The translations under genes and the position numbers were made by a program. Positions 1 through 10,795 of a stretch of DNA of 64,000 nt are shown here, one piece after another. The notes beneath the pieces are model-generated. The model ran no database searches. It was not told where the DNA came from and was given only the letters and a program-made list of their open reading frames with translations. The DNA is from Cyrtodaria siliqua (lineage: Eukaryota; Mollusca; Bivalvia; Adapedonta; Hiatellidae), in contig JAWPHD010002640.1 of NCBI GenBank assembly GCA_037043455.1, forward strand, positions 1 to 64,000, in the 5' to 3' direction. How positions within the stretch are numbered: the stretch's first letter is position 1; each line of letters starts with the position of its first letter.

Positions 1-118
1 AGATAAACAGTTAGCATAGCCTCGGAATATCTGCCATATATATGACCACCAAATTGCATTATGCATCACAAGTATTATGTTTATATTTCTGTGTACTAGT
101 TCTTGGTGCACATGAGAC

Positions 119-646
119 ATAGGAACACAAGGCTAATCTTCAGTTTTTAAAAAAACTTTGTGGTATATCCGTTAGTTGTTTCAACATAACTTGCATTTGT
201 TGCAACTCATTAATATTAATCAGAAGAATAGTATGCAAGCAAATTTGTTTTTGCTCCAATAATATGGTAGAATAAGAAGAAACATGAAATGTCACTGTAA
301 GTGACAAATGCCCCCGAAGAAGTATCTTGATCTCTCAGTGTGACATCTGACCTTGAAGCCACAGACCTGTAGTTTTGCACGCTAACACCGTCACCTTGTT
401 AGTGGTGAGCACTTGTGCCAAGTTATTTAAAAATGACGAATGTACGGACGGACTGATGGACAGCCAATGGACCGGTACGACTACTATATGCCGCTCTTTA
501 AGGGGCATAAAAATGAAAACTCAACATTTATTTAATTACATGCAAGAAGATTTAAAGTGAAAATTACTACTGAATTAATAAATGGACGAGGGTAAACTAA
601 TTTTAATGCTTGATAATAAATTCAAGATTGCCTTGTGTCCCTTTAA
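119..646. mobile_element. Family E MITE, interrupted copy
   Basis: Both ends match the family E terminal sequence: GAACACAAGG-like at 122 and CCTTGTGTCCCTTTAA at 631-646. The interior matches the intact copies at 11566 and 26608, with ATTAATATTAATCA-type and TGCAAG motifs. The copy is split by a foreign repeat at 290-512, which is bounded by ATGAAA on both sides (284-289 and 513-518). Confidence 0.75.
290..512. mobile_element. TGACCTTGA-type dispersed repeat nested in a MITE
   Basis: The insert has short inverted ends, ATGCCCC near 308 and GGGGCAT near 502. It contains a CTGACCTTGAAG block, a CACGCTAACACC block and an ACGGACGGACTGATGGACAG stretch. From memory this resembles a dispersed repeat common in bivalve genomes. 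Flanking ATGAAA copies look like a 6-bp target duplication. Confidence 0.55.
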
Positions 647-650
647 GCTC

Positions 651-1734
651 TCTCCTGACTAACCACTTCATGCATATATCATTACCGTGTTTGCATGTGC
701 ACATCATATCATTACTGTACGTTGTTTTCGGTTTTAACTTTGCCAACACAGCCACCAGAGTTGCTTTTGAATTTTGACTGCATGAAGATCCATTTACATT
801 TTTGCTAGTAAACGGGTTCCTCATGCAACCTGGAAAACTGGAGACAAAGTCCTTGAATTTGCAAAAGGCACTTCAAGGCCTTGAAAAGTCCTGGAATTCC
901 TCAAAATTTGGCAGAAAACCTGAAAAGTCCTGGAATTTTGTTTAATAATGTCAATGTCATTGATTTTGAGTTATATTATGTGTCCGAGACTCGAGAGACT
1001 GGTTCTGAATAATTAAGTTTACTTAATTTTTTTGGATTGTTCAAAATGAACCAGTCTCCAGCAAAAGAGAGATTAACAAATGACATTGATTGTATGATGT
1101 CAGAAAATGTGTCATCATCAGGACAATAGATTTGAACATAACAGATACAGCTATTCTTCTGTCTGATTTGGCATAGGAAAGTAGACGTTTTCAAATGTGA
1201 AATCAGAAAATGTATGCGTTGTCATTTATCCTGAAGCCCGTCTCTAAATTATTCCTGCTTGAGAAATGAGCATACACTAAGTGTTTCCATGCACATATGT
1301 ACATACACGCCTGATATATTGCATATGAACATAAAAATGTTTCTAACTGTACTGTATGAAATGTTTTATGATGATAAGAAGTACATTTAACTTGTGTTGT
1401 AGAATGCTGTGTATTTGGGATTTTGGGTAATAGGGTCCTGGTAAAACATGATTGTCCCTTGAAAAGTCCTGGAAAAGTCCTTGAATTTTTCTCCAAGAAA
1501 AGTGTGGGAACCCTCTAGTAACATATTCTTCATATAATCTCTAAAAACGTAATTTAAATTTGTGAAAACATTTATCCCGGAATTAATTCATTCAAAGAAG
1601 AAAAAATAATTGAGATGAAATTCAAGTTAAAAGAACTGATGAATTTCATGTAAAGTTGATTTTTAAATATTATTAACCGAAAAGTTCAAGTGAAGAAAAT
1701 GTGCATGCTTAAACAATTTTATCACATAACTTAC
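651..1734. other. Non-coding, with CCTTGAAAAGTCC repeat clusters
   Basis: No gene is visible. Two clusters of a short repeat built on CTTGAAAAGTCCTGGAATT occur at about 847-940 and 1452-1492, so they flank about 500 bases of ordinary AT-rich DNA. Open frames here show no recognisable domain. Confidence 0.5.
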
Positions 1735-2075
1735 ATGTAGGAGTGGAATAACACCATTTCTTTATTTTCTATATACCACTAAGTTATATAAGTATGCAAA
1801 TAAGCCTAGTAGGCACTGTCAAAAAAAATCGATAATGACTATGATCCAATTCCCAGGGTTTATGTCGGTTTCGCATGTTAGCGACAGGCAAAATGCAATA
1901 AAAATCGATATGTGAGTTATGTGATAAATAGAATCTAACATTCGTTCACATTCATTATTGAATTTTTTAAACTCATTTGCAAAAAATGATATAATGCTTG
2001 GCAAGAGCCTCGCATTATATCATTTTGCCAACTCGTTTAATAAATTCACTAATGAATGAGTACTCATGCAAGATT
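1735..2075 (-). mobile_element. Palindromic MITE family F, copy 1
   Basis: An imperfect palindrome has arms at about 1948-1997 and 2012-2059. Its core is ATGATATAATGC / GCATTATATCAT and its outer part is CATTCATTATTGAATT. The flank from 1735 (GGAGTGGAATAACACCATT) to 1947 matches, in reverse complement, the flank of the copy at 10492-10795. Confidence 0.75.
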
Positions 2076-2285
2076 CTCTATGTATTCACTTTATACAATC
2101 CTTGAAATTTCCAGTAATCACATCTTAATTGAATGATAACTAATTCAGATAAACAACTCACTAATCGAGATTAATCACTCACTCTAAACATCATCAGTAA
2201 CTTTATCATCATCAGCAGCAGTATTTGTTGTTGTCACCATCATTGTTTATTTCTATAATCAATACTGCGTTATATGAACCTTCAG

Positions 2286-2387
2286 GATAGAATGTTTGAA
2301 GCTGAACATCAGTGACAAAGACAAGGGTGAGGGAATGATTGTCAGTGCTGGCAAAGATGGTCGAGTGAAATACTGGAATATAAACCA
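2286..2387 (+). CDS. WD40-repeat protein, penultimate exon
   Basis: This internal coding exon belongs to a WD40 beta-propeller protein, presumably a scaffold for protein interaction. The acceptor is ACCTTCAG before 2286 and the donor is CCA|GTAAGT at 2388. Base 2286 completes a codon from the upstream exon. The frame then encodes 33 residues ending with a typical blade strand, SAGKDGRVKYWNIN, and two bases carry over to the next exon. In WD40 repeats the GKDGRVKYWN segment fits the strand c-to-d turn with the terminal WD replaced by WN. No further upstream exon was recognised in the first 2.3 kb, so the rest of the gene lies before the window or across long introns. The specific family member was not identified. 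Confidence 0.85.
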
Positions 2388-2410
2388 GTAAGTAAATAGT
2401 TGTTCCTCTC

Positions 2411-2415
<5 letters not shown>

Positions 2416-2450
<35 letters not shown>
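2416..2450. repeat. (TC)n microsatellite in WD40 intron
   Basis: An uninterrupted run of TC dinucleotides lies about 30 bases after the donor of the WD40 penultimate exon. Confidence 0.95.
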
Positions 2451-2453
<3 letters not shown>

Positions 2454-2492
2454 CCCTCTCGCAGACAAGACCGGGCAAAAGAATGAAGAATT

Positions 2493-2551
2493 GATAGAAT
2501 GTGCTATCAATGATGGTCGAGTGAATTCTGGGACATAACCCTATAAGTAAC
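2493..2551 (+). pseudogene. Degenerate duplicate of the WD40 exon and its donor
   Basis: Within the intron, GATAGAATGT (as at the start of the exon at 2286) is followed by GATGGTCGAGTGAA and then a TATAAGTAAC donor-like end. This mirrors the start, the GATGGTCGAGTGAA block and the GTAAGT donor of the real exon with the middle deleted. In one shifted frame it reads FWDI, a better WD motif than the WN of the exon upstream, but the reading frame is broken by an indel. It is most likely a decayed tandem exon duplication. Confidence 0.65.
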
Positions 2552-2655
2552 GTCACTATCCCTGTCTCTCTGTCTGTCCAATAAAATAATGGCTTTGAAC
2601 TGTGTTAGTAAACTTAAATTTTAATTGTTTAATTTTCAATTGTCCACTTTTACAG

Positions 2656-2782
2656 GGACAGGAGCATACAGACATTTATAGGACATAAAGGGGAGCCAGT
2701 CAGTGCTATACTCTTTGATGAACTGAGGATCGTTAGTGCAGCACATGACCATAAGATCAGAATATGGGACTTCAATGTGTAA
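2656..2782 (+). CDS. WD40-repeat protein, terminal exon
   Basis: This is the last coding exon of the WD40 gene that starts upstream. The acceptor is ACTTTTACAG before 2656. Base 2656 completes a CAG codon with the CA left by the previous exon, so phases agree exactly. It encodes 41 residues and a TAA stop at 2780-2782. The peptide contains a full WD blade: TFIGHKGEPVSAILFDE carries the GH dipeptide, then LRIVSAAHDHKIRIWDF ends with the canonical WD. The protein ends three residues after the WD pair, as expected if this blade closes the propeller. The stop codon sits at the start of a long degenerate repeat array, so the 3' UTR is repeat-derived. The first AATAAA noticed downstream is at about 4070. 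The fold assignment is firm, the gene name is not. Confidence 0.9.
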
Positions 2783-3760
2783 ACACAACATGCGTATATG
2801 CACAAGATCTGAAAAATGTGTAAACAACTTTTGTATATCTGTAAAGATCTGTAAAATTTGTAAACAACATAATTTGTATATATACACAACATCTAAAACA
2901 CGTATAAACACAAAACTTGCATATGCATAAGATCTGAAATATGTGTAAAGATATTTTTTGTATATACACACAATCTGATAAATGTATATTACATTTGTAT
3001 ACATAAGGTCTGTAATATTTGTAAACATAAGTTTTGTCTATACACAATATCTGAAATATAATAATGTGTGAACACAACATTTGTATAATTCATACAATCT
3101 GTTCAATTTGTAAACAACATAAATTTTGTATATACACAAGGTCTAAAAATCTGTAAAAAACATTTATATCCATAAGATCTGAATGTTGTTTAACGGCTCA
3201 TCGACACAGTAAAGGTTATTTAGAGCCGCCCCAGAGAGAGGGTAAGAATACATAGGAATCCGGGAACCGTGCCCTACTCTTATTATCGAAAAGATTCATA
3301 TGGTTCTTTAACGTGCTCGGAGGATAGACCGATACTCAGTGGCACCACAGAGGATTGAACCAGGGCCTCCGGTTACAAATCCGCCGCGCTACAGACTGCG
3401 TCAACGCCAGCCCTTTAAGATCTGACTAATGTGTAAACAATATACATTTTGCATAAATTATACATTTTGTATAAACAACAGCTGAAAAATGTGTAAACAC
3501 AACATTTGTATATCTCTCAGATCTAAACAATGTGTAAACAATATAAATTTTGTATTAACACAATATCTGAAAAATGTGTAAAGTTAACACCAATTCTGAA
3601 ATATGGGTAATATTGACACAAGTTTGCCATATACTTGAACACAAGATCTGTACTCATTTACGATCTGAAAAATGCATAAACACAAACTTTATACATGCAT
3701 GCACAACCTGAATAATATGTAATTTAATTTGTATAATAACAAAATATTCGTTTAGACAAT
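2771..3760 (+). repeat. Degenerate ~42-bp repeat array forming the WD40 3' flank
   Basis: About 17 degenerate units with core AGATCTGAAAAATGTGTAAAC, followed by ACAACATTTGTATATACACA, run from the WD40 stop codon to about 3760. Unit spacing varies between about 36 and 50 bases. The first unit's ATGTGTAAACAC overlaps the final codons and stop of the WD40 gene. The array is split by a SINE at 3183-3415. Looser units recur near 4447 and 4578. Confidence 0.8.
3183..3415 (-). mobile_element. tRNA-derived SINE family A, full copy
   Basis: Flanked by a perfect 10-bp target duplication TAAGATCTGA (3173-3182 and 3416-3425). On the minus strand the head is tRNA-like, with a box B GGTTCAATCC and an anticodon-loop-like TTTGTAA (threonine-like). 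The 3' end reads GAGCCGTTAAACAACA. The central part, with CCCTACTCTTA and ACGTGCTCGGAGGAT blocks, recurs in other copies in the window. Confidence 0.85.
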
Positions 3761-4312
3761 ATTGTAAATTGAAAACATAGATTTGACTACTACTGTGTAT
3801 TGTTATAATTATAATTGAAGTTTATTACATACCTTACTATAAATAGTAACACATTACAGTAGAAAATCAATGATTATCTGTCCTGTTTCTAAATCCATAA
3901 TCAGCACACTGTGCCATTATGGATTATGGAAAATCGGCACAGTAGCAACAGACTGTCCGCATGCGAGACGTCAACGTCATCAAGCAATACAAAGACGTCA
4001 TATTTGCGCGCTATGGCTGAGGAACGGACGTTGAAATCTCAACTGCAATTTTAATTTTCACGCCCAGTAAATAAACGTTTGAAGCTTTGAAATATATCAT
4101 TAAAGCGAAAGACGAGTGAGAAAAGTAATTTAACGTAAATTATTAATTTAATGTATTGTATTTATTTGCCAAATAAGTGTGTGCATCTTATGCTACTTGT
4201 ATGTTACTGTCCACCGTTTTGTAAACATGTCGATGTATTTTGTCATAAAGGTGCACTGTTTGTTCTTATTCTCTCTTCTCCATTTATAGTAAGGTACGTA
4301 ATAAAAAGGCAA
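3761..4312. other. Non-coding AT-rich stretch
   Basis: No gene is seen. It holds ATCAGCACACTGTGCCATTATGG-like palindromic sequence near 3900-3950, probably a decayed relative of the foldback at 4313, and an AATAAA at about 4070 that could serve the WD40 transcript. Confidence 0.4.
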
Positions 4313-4426
4313 ATATACGACCGTGGTGTGCCTTTTGTCGATAATGGCACACCTAGTGCATGGCCCTTGGGCCATTACGGCACTAGGTGTGCCATTATCG
4401 ACAAAATGCACACCACGGCCGTATAT
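4313..4426. repeat. Foldback hairpin, 47-bp arms
   Basis: Arms at 4313-4359 and 4380-4426 are reverse complements with only two mismatches. The 20-base loop is itself a short palindrome, TGGCCCTTGGGCCA. It is likely a palindromic MITE core. The open frames on both strands here are by-products of the palindrome. Confidence 0.9.
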
Positions 4427-4617
4427 TAATCTCTAAGTAAATACAAATCTGAATAAGTTGAACATGTAATATCATGTAAAAACAAGTAAGAAATACAAGG
4501 TATTACCATGTTAACACTTCATTTTAATATTGTGTAAACTTAATACACAACTGTGTAATATTTATTTGTAAACACAAAATCTGATAAGGTTATTTCAATT
4601 GAGAGTTGAGTATTGGG

Positions 4618-4892
4618 CATTATGTGGTCCCGTCTTAATTCCATTAAGTAACGGGAAAGTATATAATCAGGCCTTTATAATGGATATTTCGAAAATAAAA
4701 CACGCATTTTTTACTGAAAAATGCAATAACCTGTTTAAAATTGACTACTTAATGTTTTAATTTTACACTATGCAAACTTTTTTAGCTGAAATTAAAATTA
4801 AGGTTTTATTTCATACCCCATCCAACCCTGTTCTCGCTTCTTGGAGTAGGGGTTGGATGGGGTATGAAAGTTAATACTCGGACCACGTAATG
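4618..4892 (+). mobile_element. MITE family G, copy 1
   Basis: About 275 bp with roughly 22-bp inverted ends: CATTATGTGGTCCCGTC at 4618 and GGACCACGTAATG ending at 4892. It holds an internal hairpin, with TTCATACCCCATCCAACCC at about 4810-4828 paired with its complement at 4850-4868. A copy in the opposite orientation lies at 61455-61737. Confidence 0.85.
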
Positions 4893-6323
4893 CGATTCCA
4901 ACGCGTGAACAACGAAGTATGCAATTCAACATATTAATAGCGCATACACATACATATTGCCAGATTATGTCAAATATTTTGGTAAAGCATCTTAAAGTCA
5001 ATATCCAAACATATGCATAGATATTCATGTGGTTTGTATTGTTAATATATGGACAATGAACTGTTATACTGCACATCTCTAGAAAAATTAATTTAGAAAA
5101 TAACAAGTGTTGCGTTTTCAGATTTTACTCAGCGTTTTGGCTGTATTTAAGCCTGATGGTTACCACAGCATGCCAGAGTGTGCAATGAATACGGATTGCA
5201 GAAGAAAAAAGTATTAATAACGTTTTGTGTTTTTATCATAAACTTTTTTTTTTTCATGACAGTCAAAGACCTTTTAACAATTTTAAAAGGCTGTACAAAG
5301 TTATATCATTAAAAAGGCTTTGAACATGTCAGAGGATGCTCGGATTAGTATAAGTTATCCTTTCCAAAATATAAAACTTGGCATATTCGCTACTGCGTGC
5401 AACATAACTTGGCACATTGGGATTCGTAAGTTTGTCAGTTTTAGCATCATGTATTGTTGTTTAAGTTTTAAACACTTCAACATGCCTGACGTTCATATTG
5501 TTTCTAGAAGTGTTGCAACTGTGTTAAAAAAGAGAATAGGACATTTGCATTATGCCAAAATGTGTGTGATATATCGTAAACATCGGAAAAATAATCGTTA
5601 TAATTCTGTCTTTTATACATCATTTGAATGAAATTAAGTATTAAATAAGAATTTACCTCATTGTTGGTGAAACACATTAATCCTCTAAAACAGGAGAGTG
5701 TGTTTTTTAGAAACCTCCGCCTAGCCGAAGGCGAGGATGCTTGCGCTTGATATTTCTTTGTCTCTGAAGCGCTTGATGTTTTACTGCAAGTTAAGCTTCC
5801 AGTGAAGAGTTGTTAAAAACAAACAGAATGAAGCACGGTGTACACTAATAAGACCGAGGTATAATGATGTAAACGCCGTAAAAACAATAAGAACCAAGTG
5901 TGTACCCCTCGCGAAAACTACACACAGAGACCTGTATTTACGGCTTTGTTCGAATGAAATCTCATCCAACTTACAGAAACAAACGTGATGTGAAGTCAAT
6001 ATTGTGACGTCATCTGACAGTTGTGATGTTGTTTTGGGATCTGCATTTCACGGATTAGTCCTAATTTGTCTGCATTCTTACGAAATTATTTGAAAATGAG
6101 AATTTTTCTTATCTTTTTCTGATTCAGTCTAGATCATTCAATGTATTAATGCTGCTTTGCAGAAGGTTTCTTGTTTAATGAAACATTGAACCCTTTAGTC
6201 GAAAATGTTACCAACAGAGAAGCATTTCCATTGTGCCAAAATCTAAATATGCCAAGTTGAAGATTAGGACTAATAAATAGTAAAATTGATGCCCCTTTAA
6301 AACATGAAGGGGTTCTTTTTTGC
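4893..6323. other. Non-coding, no feature recognised
   Basis: AT-rich DNA with a 103-codon frame at 5320-5631 that shows no recognisable domain and no splice context. The frames at 6146-6475 belong to the left part of the foldback that follows. Confidence 0.35.
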
Positions 6324-6873
6324 TTAAGGGAATGTAGTGCCACAGCCAAACTATCTTTATTATTGAGAGTTCGGAAAAAAATGAATAAAGGTGAAAGAAT
6401 TTCCAAAATCGGATGATAAACAAAGAAGTTATGATTATTTGAAGGTTCTGTTGAAACGGATATGGAAGCCACCATTTTGAGAGCTATGACATCACAGTTC
6501 TAATGACCATTTATGGAATATTTATAAATATGAAAAATTACTGATTAATAGGAAAAAATGACAGCTACTGTATGAAAAATATGTATACTTAATGGCAATA
6601 ATGCTCTATATGACCAGTAAAGGATTTTGCATTCATTTGCAGCGACTTTCTTTGCTTTAACTGATTTTGATCAATATTCCATATATGGTAATTTGGAACT
6701 ATGACATCATAGTTCTAAAAATGGCGGCTCCCATATTCGTTTTAGAACAACCTTTAAATGGTCATATCTTTTTTGTTTATCGTCCGATTTTGATAATTCT
6801 TTCACCTTTTTCCAAGTTTTTCAGAACTCTCAATAATAAAGCTTGTTTGGCTGTGGCGCTATATTCCCTTTAA
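6324..6873. mobile_element. Foldback MITE with ~200-bp arms and TTAA ends
   Basis: The left arm from 6328 (GGGAATGTAGTGCCACAGCC) is complementary, with divergence, to the right arm ending at 6869 (GGCTGTGGCGCTATATTCCC). Shared inner blocks include CTCAATAATAAAG, AAAATCGGATGATAAAC and AATGGCGGCTCC-type sequence. Both ends carry TTAA, at 6324-6327 and 6870-6873, as expected for TTAA-targeting elements (piggyBac-like or Kolobok-like). Confidence 0.8.
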
Positions 6874-7560
6874 TATAGTAATAGTGTCTTTAATGTTTCT
6901 GAAAGTTTTTAATGAAAAGTTTTGATTACTGACTATTTTAAACTAGTGTAAGAAGATTTTCTTGACACAATGTGAAAAGATCTGAACAAAGTGTTTGATA
7001 TAATGTACTACCTCATTAGTGATATCATTTAACTTTATGGCTGTATGAATGCATGATGGAAGAAAACTCCGAATCTTTCTTATAATGTATTTGTGTTTAT
7101 AAATGAGATCTTATGTTCATTCCCATCCATACATGTGATCTTTTACATTCACTTTTCTGTGCATTTTGTGACCTTTTAAGGGAGAACAAGGGCGTAACCA
7201 GGCTTTTCATGCACAAAAGTAGGAATTGAGCACCAAAGGGGGTCTGGGAGAATGCACTTCCCCCACCCCTACCATCACCACCACACACACACACTCACCA
7301 CACACACCCAAGAAAATGTTTCCATGAATGGTTTAATATGGTGCAATATAGCTCTTTCTAGTTTTTTTGTCTTTTATTCATAAATAGATTTTTTTATGTG
7401 TAACGAAACATGCATATTGAATATATAGGCAGTTATGCCTTTGGAGAATCGTGCAAAGCTTTTAATGGAGGTTGTTTCATATGCCCATTTAAAATGCATT
7501 ATACAAAATTGACTCAAAAAGCTTAAAACAAAAGTTAAAATGAAGGTTTAAAGTTTCACA
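6874..7560. other. Non-coding, with a CA-rich microsatellite
   Basis: No gene is seen. A CACCACACACACACACTCACCACACACACC tract, described here by composition only, lies at about 7278-7308. Confidence 0.4.
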
Positions 7561-7915
7561 CCTGTGTGGTTGCCGGGTTAGAATACAACCACTGCAAATC
7601 CTGCTAAAGGCAGAGAGGTAGGAACCCTCCCCACCAACCACTTCATCTTCATTTTGTCATTTTTTATTATGCTCATTCAAGTTCTTTGTCATGACACTCC
7701 ATCATGCAAACGTGCGAAAGTGTCTCCAATGGAGAGACTAGTCTAGTATAGAATTTGCAGAACTTTGCAGTTCAGCAGGGTAAAATGTTCTGGGCCCGTT
7801 CTCCATATTTTGTCTTGATGTTAATGGAGGATGAGCCTGGCATGTTCATTCCTGTTAGGCGCCATATAACATGTCATGTGTTGGTGCGCCATTAAACGCA
7901 ATTCAATTCAAGTTC
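7561..7915 (+). mobile_element. SINE-like family D, copy 1
   Basis: Starts near TGTGTGGTTGCCGGGTTAGA and contains TTTGCAGAACTTTGCAGTTCAG, TGGGCCCGTTCTCCATATTTT and GATGAGCCTGGCATGTTCAT blocks. It ends in GTGTTGGTGCGCC and an AATTCAATTCAA tail. The same blocks in the same order occur at 12791-13204 and, inverted, at 55853-56220. Confidence 0.8.
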
Positions 7916-8420
7916 AGCTATTGATATGATTTATTTATTCCTTCCCTGTATTAATATAAATGAAGACCCAACTACTAACAAGTGTTTCGTTAACATACAG
8001 AGTAATGCCAAATCAGCCTTATAAAATAAACAATGTTAGGGTTTCTTGATCATTTTAGAAAATGTGTATATGTAATAATAAATGTATTTATTATATACTT
8101 CCCAGTGAAATAATGGATTGTATGGTTAGAATAAACCTTATATTCTCATTGTTTATATTTTCACAGTGAGAATTTAAGAACTTACATTCTCACTGCTGGA
8201 AGAAATCGAACTACTTTTTTTTATATTTGCTTATAACAGTCATAATTCGTGTCAAAGTTGAGAACTATATTCTATGTGCACTAAATATATGTAAATTGCC
8301 TCATGCGCTGGCGTTACTATATTTATCCGCGAGTACGATAAAGGGGAACTGTCGGAACGAAAAGTATTTTCTTTAAACAGTTGGGTAGTAATATATGATA
8401 AAAAGTATATAATAAATAGA
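7916..8420. other. Non-coding AT-rich stretch
   Basis: No gene is seen. It contains TATATTCTCAT and ACAGTGAGAATTTAAG motifs at 8138-8200 that resemble the arms of the foldback at 8421, so it may be an older relative. Confidence 0.35.
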
Positions 8421-8557
8421 ATATTTGTTGGTTTGATGGAATATAGGATTTATTTTCATCTCGAAGTGAGAAAATTTATATTTTCACTCGTGAAAATATA
8501 AGTTTTCTCACTTCTCGATGAAAATTAATCCTATATTCACTCCAAACCAACAAATAT
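8421..8557. repeat. Foldback hairpin MITE
   Basis: ATATTTGTTGGTTTG at 8421 pairs with CAAACCAACAAATAT ending at 8557, with a few mismatches inward. The central GAAGTGAGAAAA/TTTTCTCACTTC arms enclose a short ATATTTTCAC loop region. The near-palindrome spans the whole interval. Confidence 0.85.
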
Positions 8558-8774
8558 CCTCTCTGTATGTCTGATTTAAGAAAACTGAAAGTGCTAGTGT
8601 AACAATCATTTATAAAACATAGAGTGAGGATACTCATTGGAATTCGTTTTCATTTAAGATAGTACATAGACTCATACCTGTTTACATACAAGTACATATT
8701 TAGTGGCTCAGTAGTTACCCCCCACCCCCAAACACCCCACCCCGGCCTGTTAGACATGTAAGGTTCTTAAATAA

Positions 8775-8934
8775 GTGGTAGTTAGGGGGTGATGTGGGGC
8801 GGGCCAGTGGTAGTTAGGGGGTGATGTGGGGCGGGCCAGTGGTAGTTAGGGGGTGATGTGGGGCGGGCCAGTGGTAGTTAGGGGGTGATGTGGGGCGGGC
8901 CAGTGGTAGTTAGGGGGTGATGTGGGGCGGGCCA
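8775..8934 (+). repeat. 32-bp G-rich minisatellite, 5 copies
   Basis: Five essentially identical 32-bp units, starting at 8775, 8807, 8839, 8871 and 8903, have the form GTGGTAGTTAGGGGGTGATG followed by TGGGGCGGGCCA. Each unit has three G runs (5, 4 and 3), so the + strand can form G-quadruplexes. A C-rich, partly complementary stretch lies just upstream at about 8717-8750. Confidence 0.95.
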
Positions 8935-10491
8935 GTTTCGGGCAAGTCTAACATCCCAGTTAGAAGCATGTGTATAACAATTGATGAAGAATCTCCTTAT
9001 ACATCTATAGATATGTGATAGTGTTAATGCACTGACCATAACTAAAAAAGTAGATTTAGTCACACACATTATTTTGACATTATAACAAGATAAAACCTTG
9101 CTAGTTTCTCTTTTAAAAATGTTTGTGCGTATACCCAACTTATAAGATAATTGGTATTACTTGTACATATAACCAATACATTTGAATAAAGTTTTTTTAA
9201 TAGAAATTCTACATTTTGGGAGAATTGTTTTTCAATTGTATGACATTATTTTAATTAACTGGAATTTTTTTTTAACTAATGTTTGTTTCAAGGTTATCAA
9301 AATTATACATCAAGTTTAGATTCATTTTCACCATCTGAAATTAAATATAATGCTATGTTTATAAAATGATAAACTATGACAGAAAATGACTTTTTGGCTG
9401 AATTTGTACAAAGTTTGTTGACATGTTTGTTTATATAAAATCTACATACTATACACATTATTTAAAGTTTGTTATGGTAGAGGACAACACATTAAGGTGT
9501 CTCACTATCCCATAATGGTTTTGGAAACATTTATACATTTATCAAGTTCAGACTTATCTTGTACAAAGTATGTGTTGAGAAAATGTGACGTGTAATAATA
9601 AACTGTATTTTAGACTTCGAATTGAAAAAAAAGAGTGCCAAATCATCTTGCCAGCTATAAGGTTTTATGTCATGCATTTCTGAAGGAGAAAATTCTCGAT
9701 TTCTAAGCGAAACCAATGAGTGAATTTGGAATTTATTTTAACTATATGTTTGGGATGCTATATTAATGCCAAAGCGTTTTTTTAACATTTGTCAATGCAG
9801 TATAAGAGATGCCTCAATAATTTTGAAGTTAGGAATTTCTAATGGTAAAACAAATGTTTGTCTTTTTAAACAAATATCCTGTTTTATAGGACTTTCCCCG
9901 TACAACTCCTTTTTTGCTGAGAAGGCATATCTTTATCATAATTGAGGTATTTCCAATGCAGATGTTTTAAAGTAGCTATCCCGTCAACAACAGCCAATTT
10001 TTACATCATATGTACACCATTTCTAAACCTACTGATGACGAGGTAGATATATATATATATATATAACTTGCATAATTTGAGAATCCAAACTATATAGCTA
10101 CAACATAAATGGCTTTAACCACCTCGGCCAAACCCCAAAACTGGAGCGTTGAATTAAGAGTTACCAACTCATAACTCATTTTATGCATATTCAATCACAG
10201 GTATCTTTAGAATCCATACATAAACCATTACTTTTAATTGGCACATATACATTATTATATGACCTGAACACCTGGATCGAGTTTTGATAAACGGTTTTAT
10301 AGTGTAATTTTGAGGTTATTTGGCAGGTTAGTTTCTTTAAGGTTTTAAGATTGAATATTCAGGCATTTTTTCTAAGAGTAGAACTGCCCCATTAAACCAG
10401 CATTTAATCAAAAGATCTGTTAAAAAAAATATTTACATATTTCATTATTTTAATGGTGCCAGTATATAATATATAGAGGATCTTACATGAG
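8935..10491. other. Long AT-rich non-coding stretch
   Basis: No gene or repeat copy was recognised over about 1.5 kb apart from an (AT)n run at about 10047-10066. Frames at 8878-9138 and 9531-9716 have no recognisable content. Confidence 0.4.
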
Positions 10492-10795
10492 TGCTCATTC
10501 ATTATTGAATTTATTAAACGAGTTGCGAGGATAAAAAATGATATAATATGAGGATAATGCGAGGCTCTTGCCGAGCATTATATCATTTTTGCAAACGAGT
10601 TTAATAAATTCAATAATGAATGAGAACGAATGTTAGATTCTATTTATCAGATAACTTATAACGTCACATTACGTCAGAAAACGTACATTAACATGACGTC
10701 CATGACGTCATTAATGTTATACCACTAGTGGAATATCGAAAATATTGAATGGTGTTATTACACTCCCACACCACATGTTATGTGATAAATATAGA
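10492..10795 (+). mobile_element. Palindromic MITE family F, copy 2
   Basis: Begins with GCTCATTCATTATTGAATTT. It contains AATGCGAGGCTCTTGCCGAG at the hinge and closes the palindrome with GAATTCAATAATGAATGAG-like sequence near 10605-10622. The right flank runs through ATTCTATTTATCAGATAAC to GAATGGTGTTATTACACTCC, the reverse complement of the left flank of copy 1 at 1735. Two CATGACGTC-type tracts (10695-10712) are specific to this copy. Confidence 0.8.

Noticed and set aside
2636..3080. Minus-strand frames of 80-130 codons opposite the WD40 3' flank
   Set aside because: They overlap the + strand WD40 exon and the AT-rich repeat array. Their periodic Y/C-rich peptides reflect the repeat.
5320..5631. 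103-codon + frame
   Set aside because: No domain, biased composition, no upstream or downstream gene signals.
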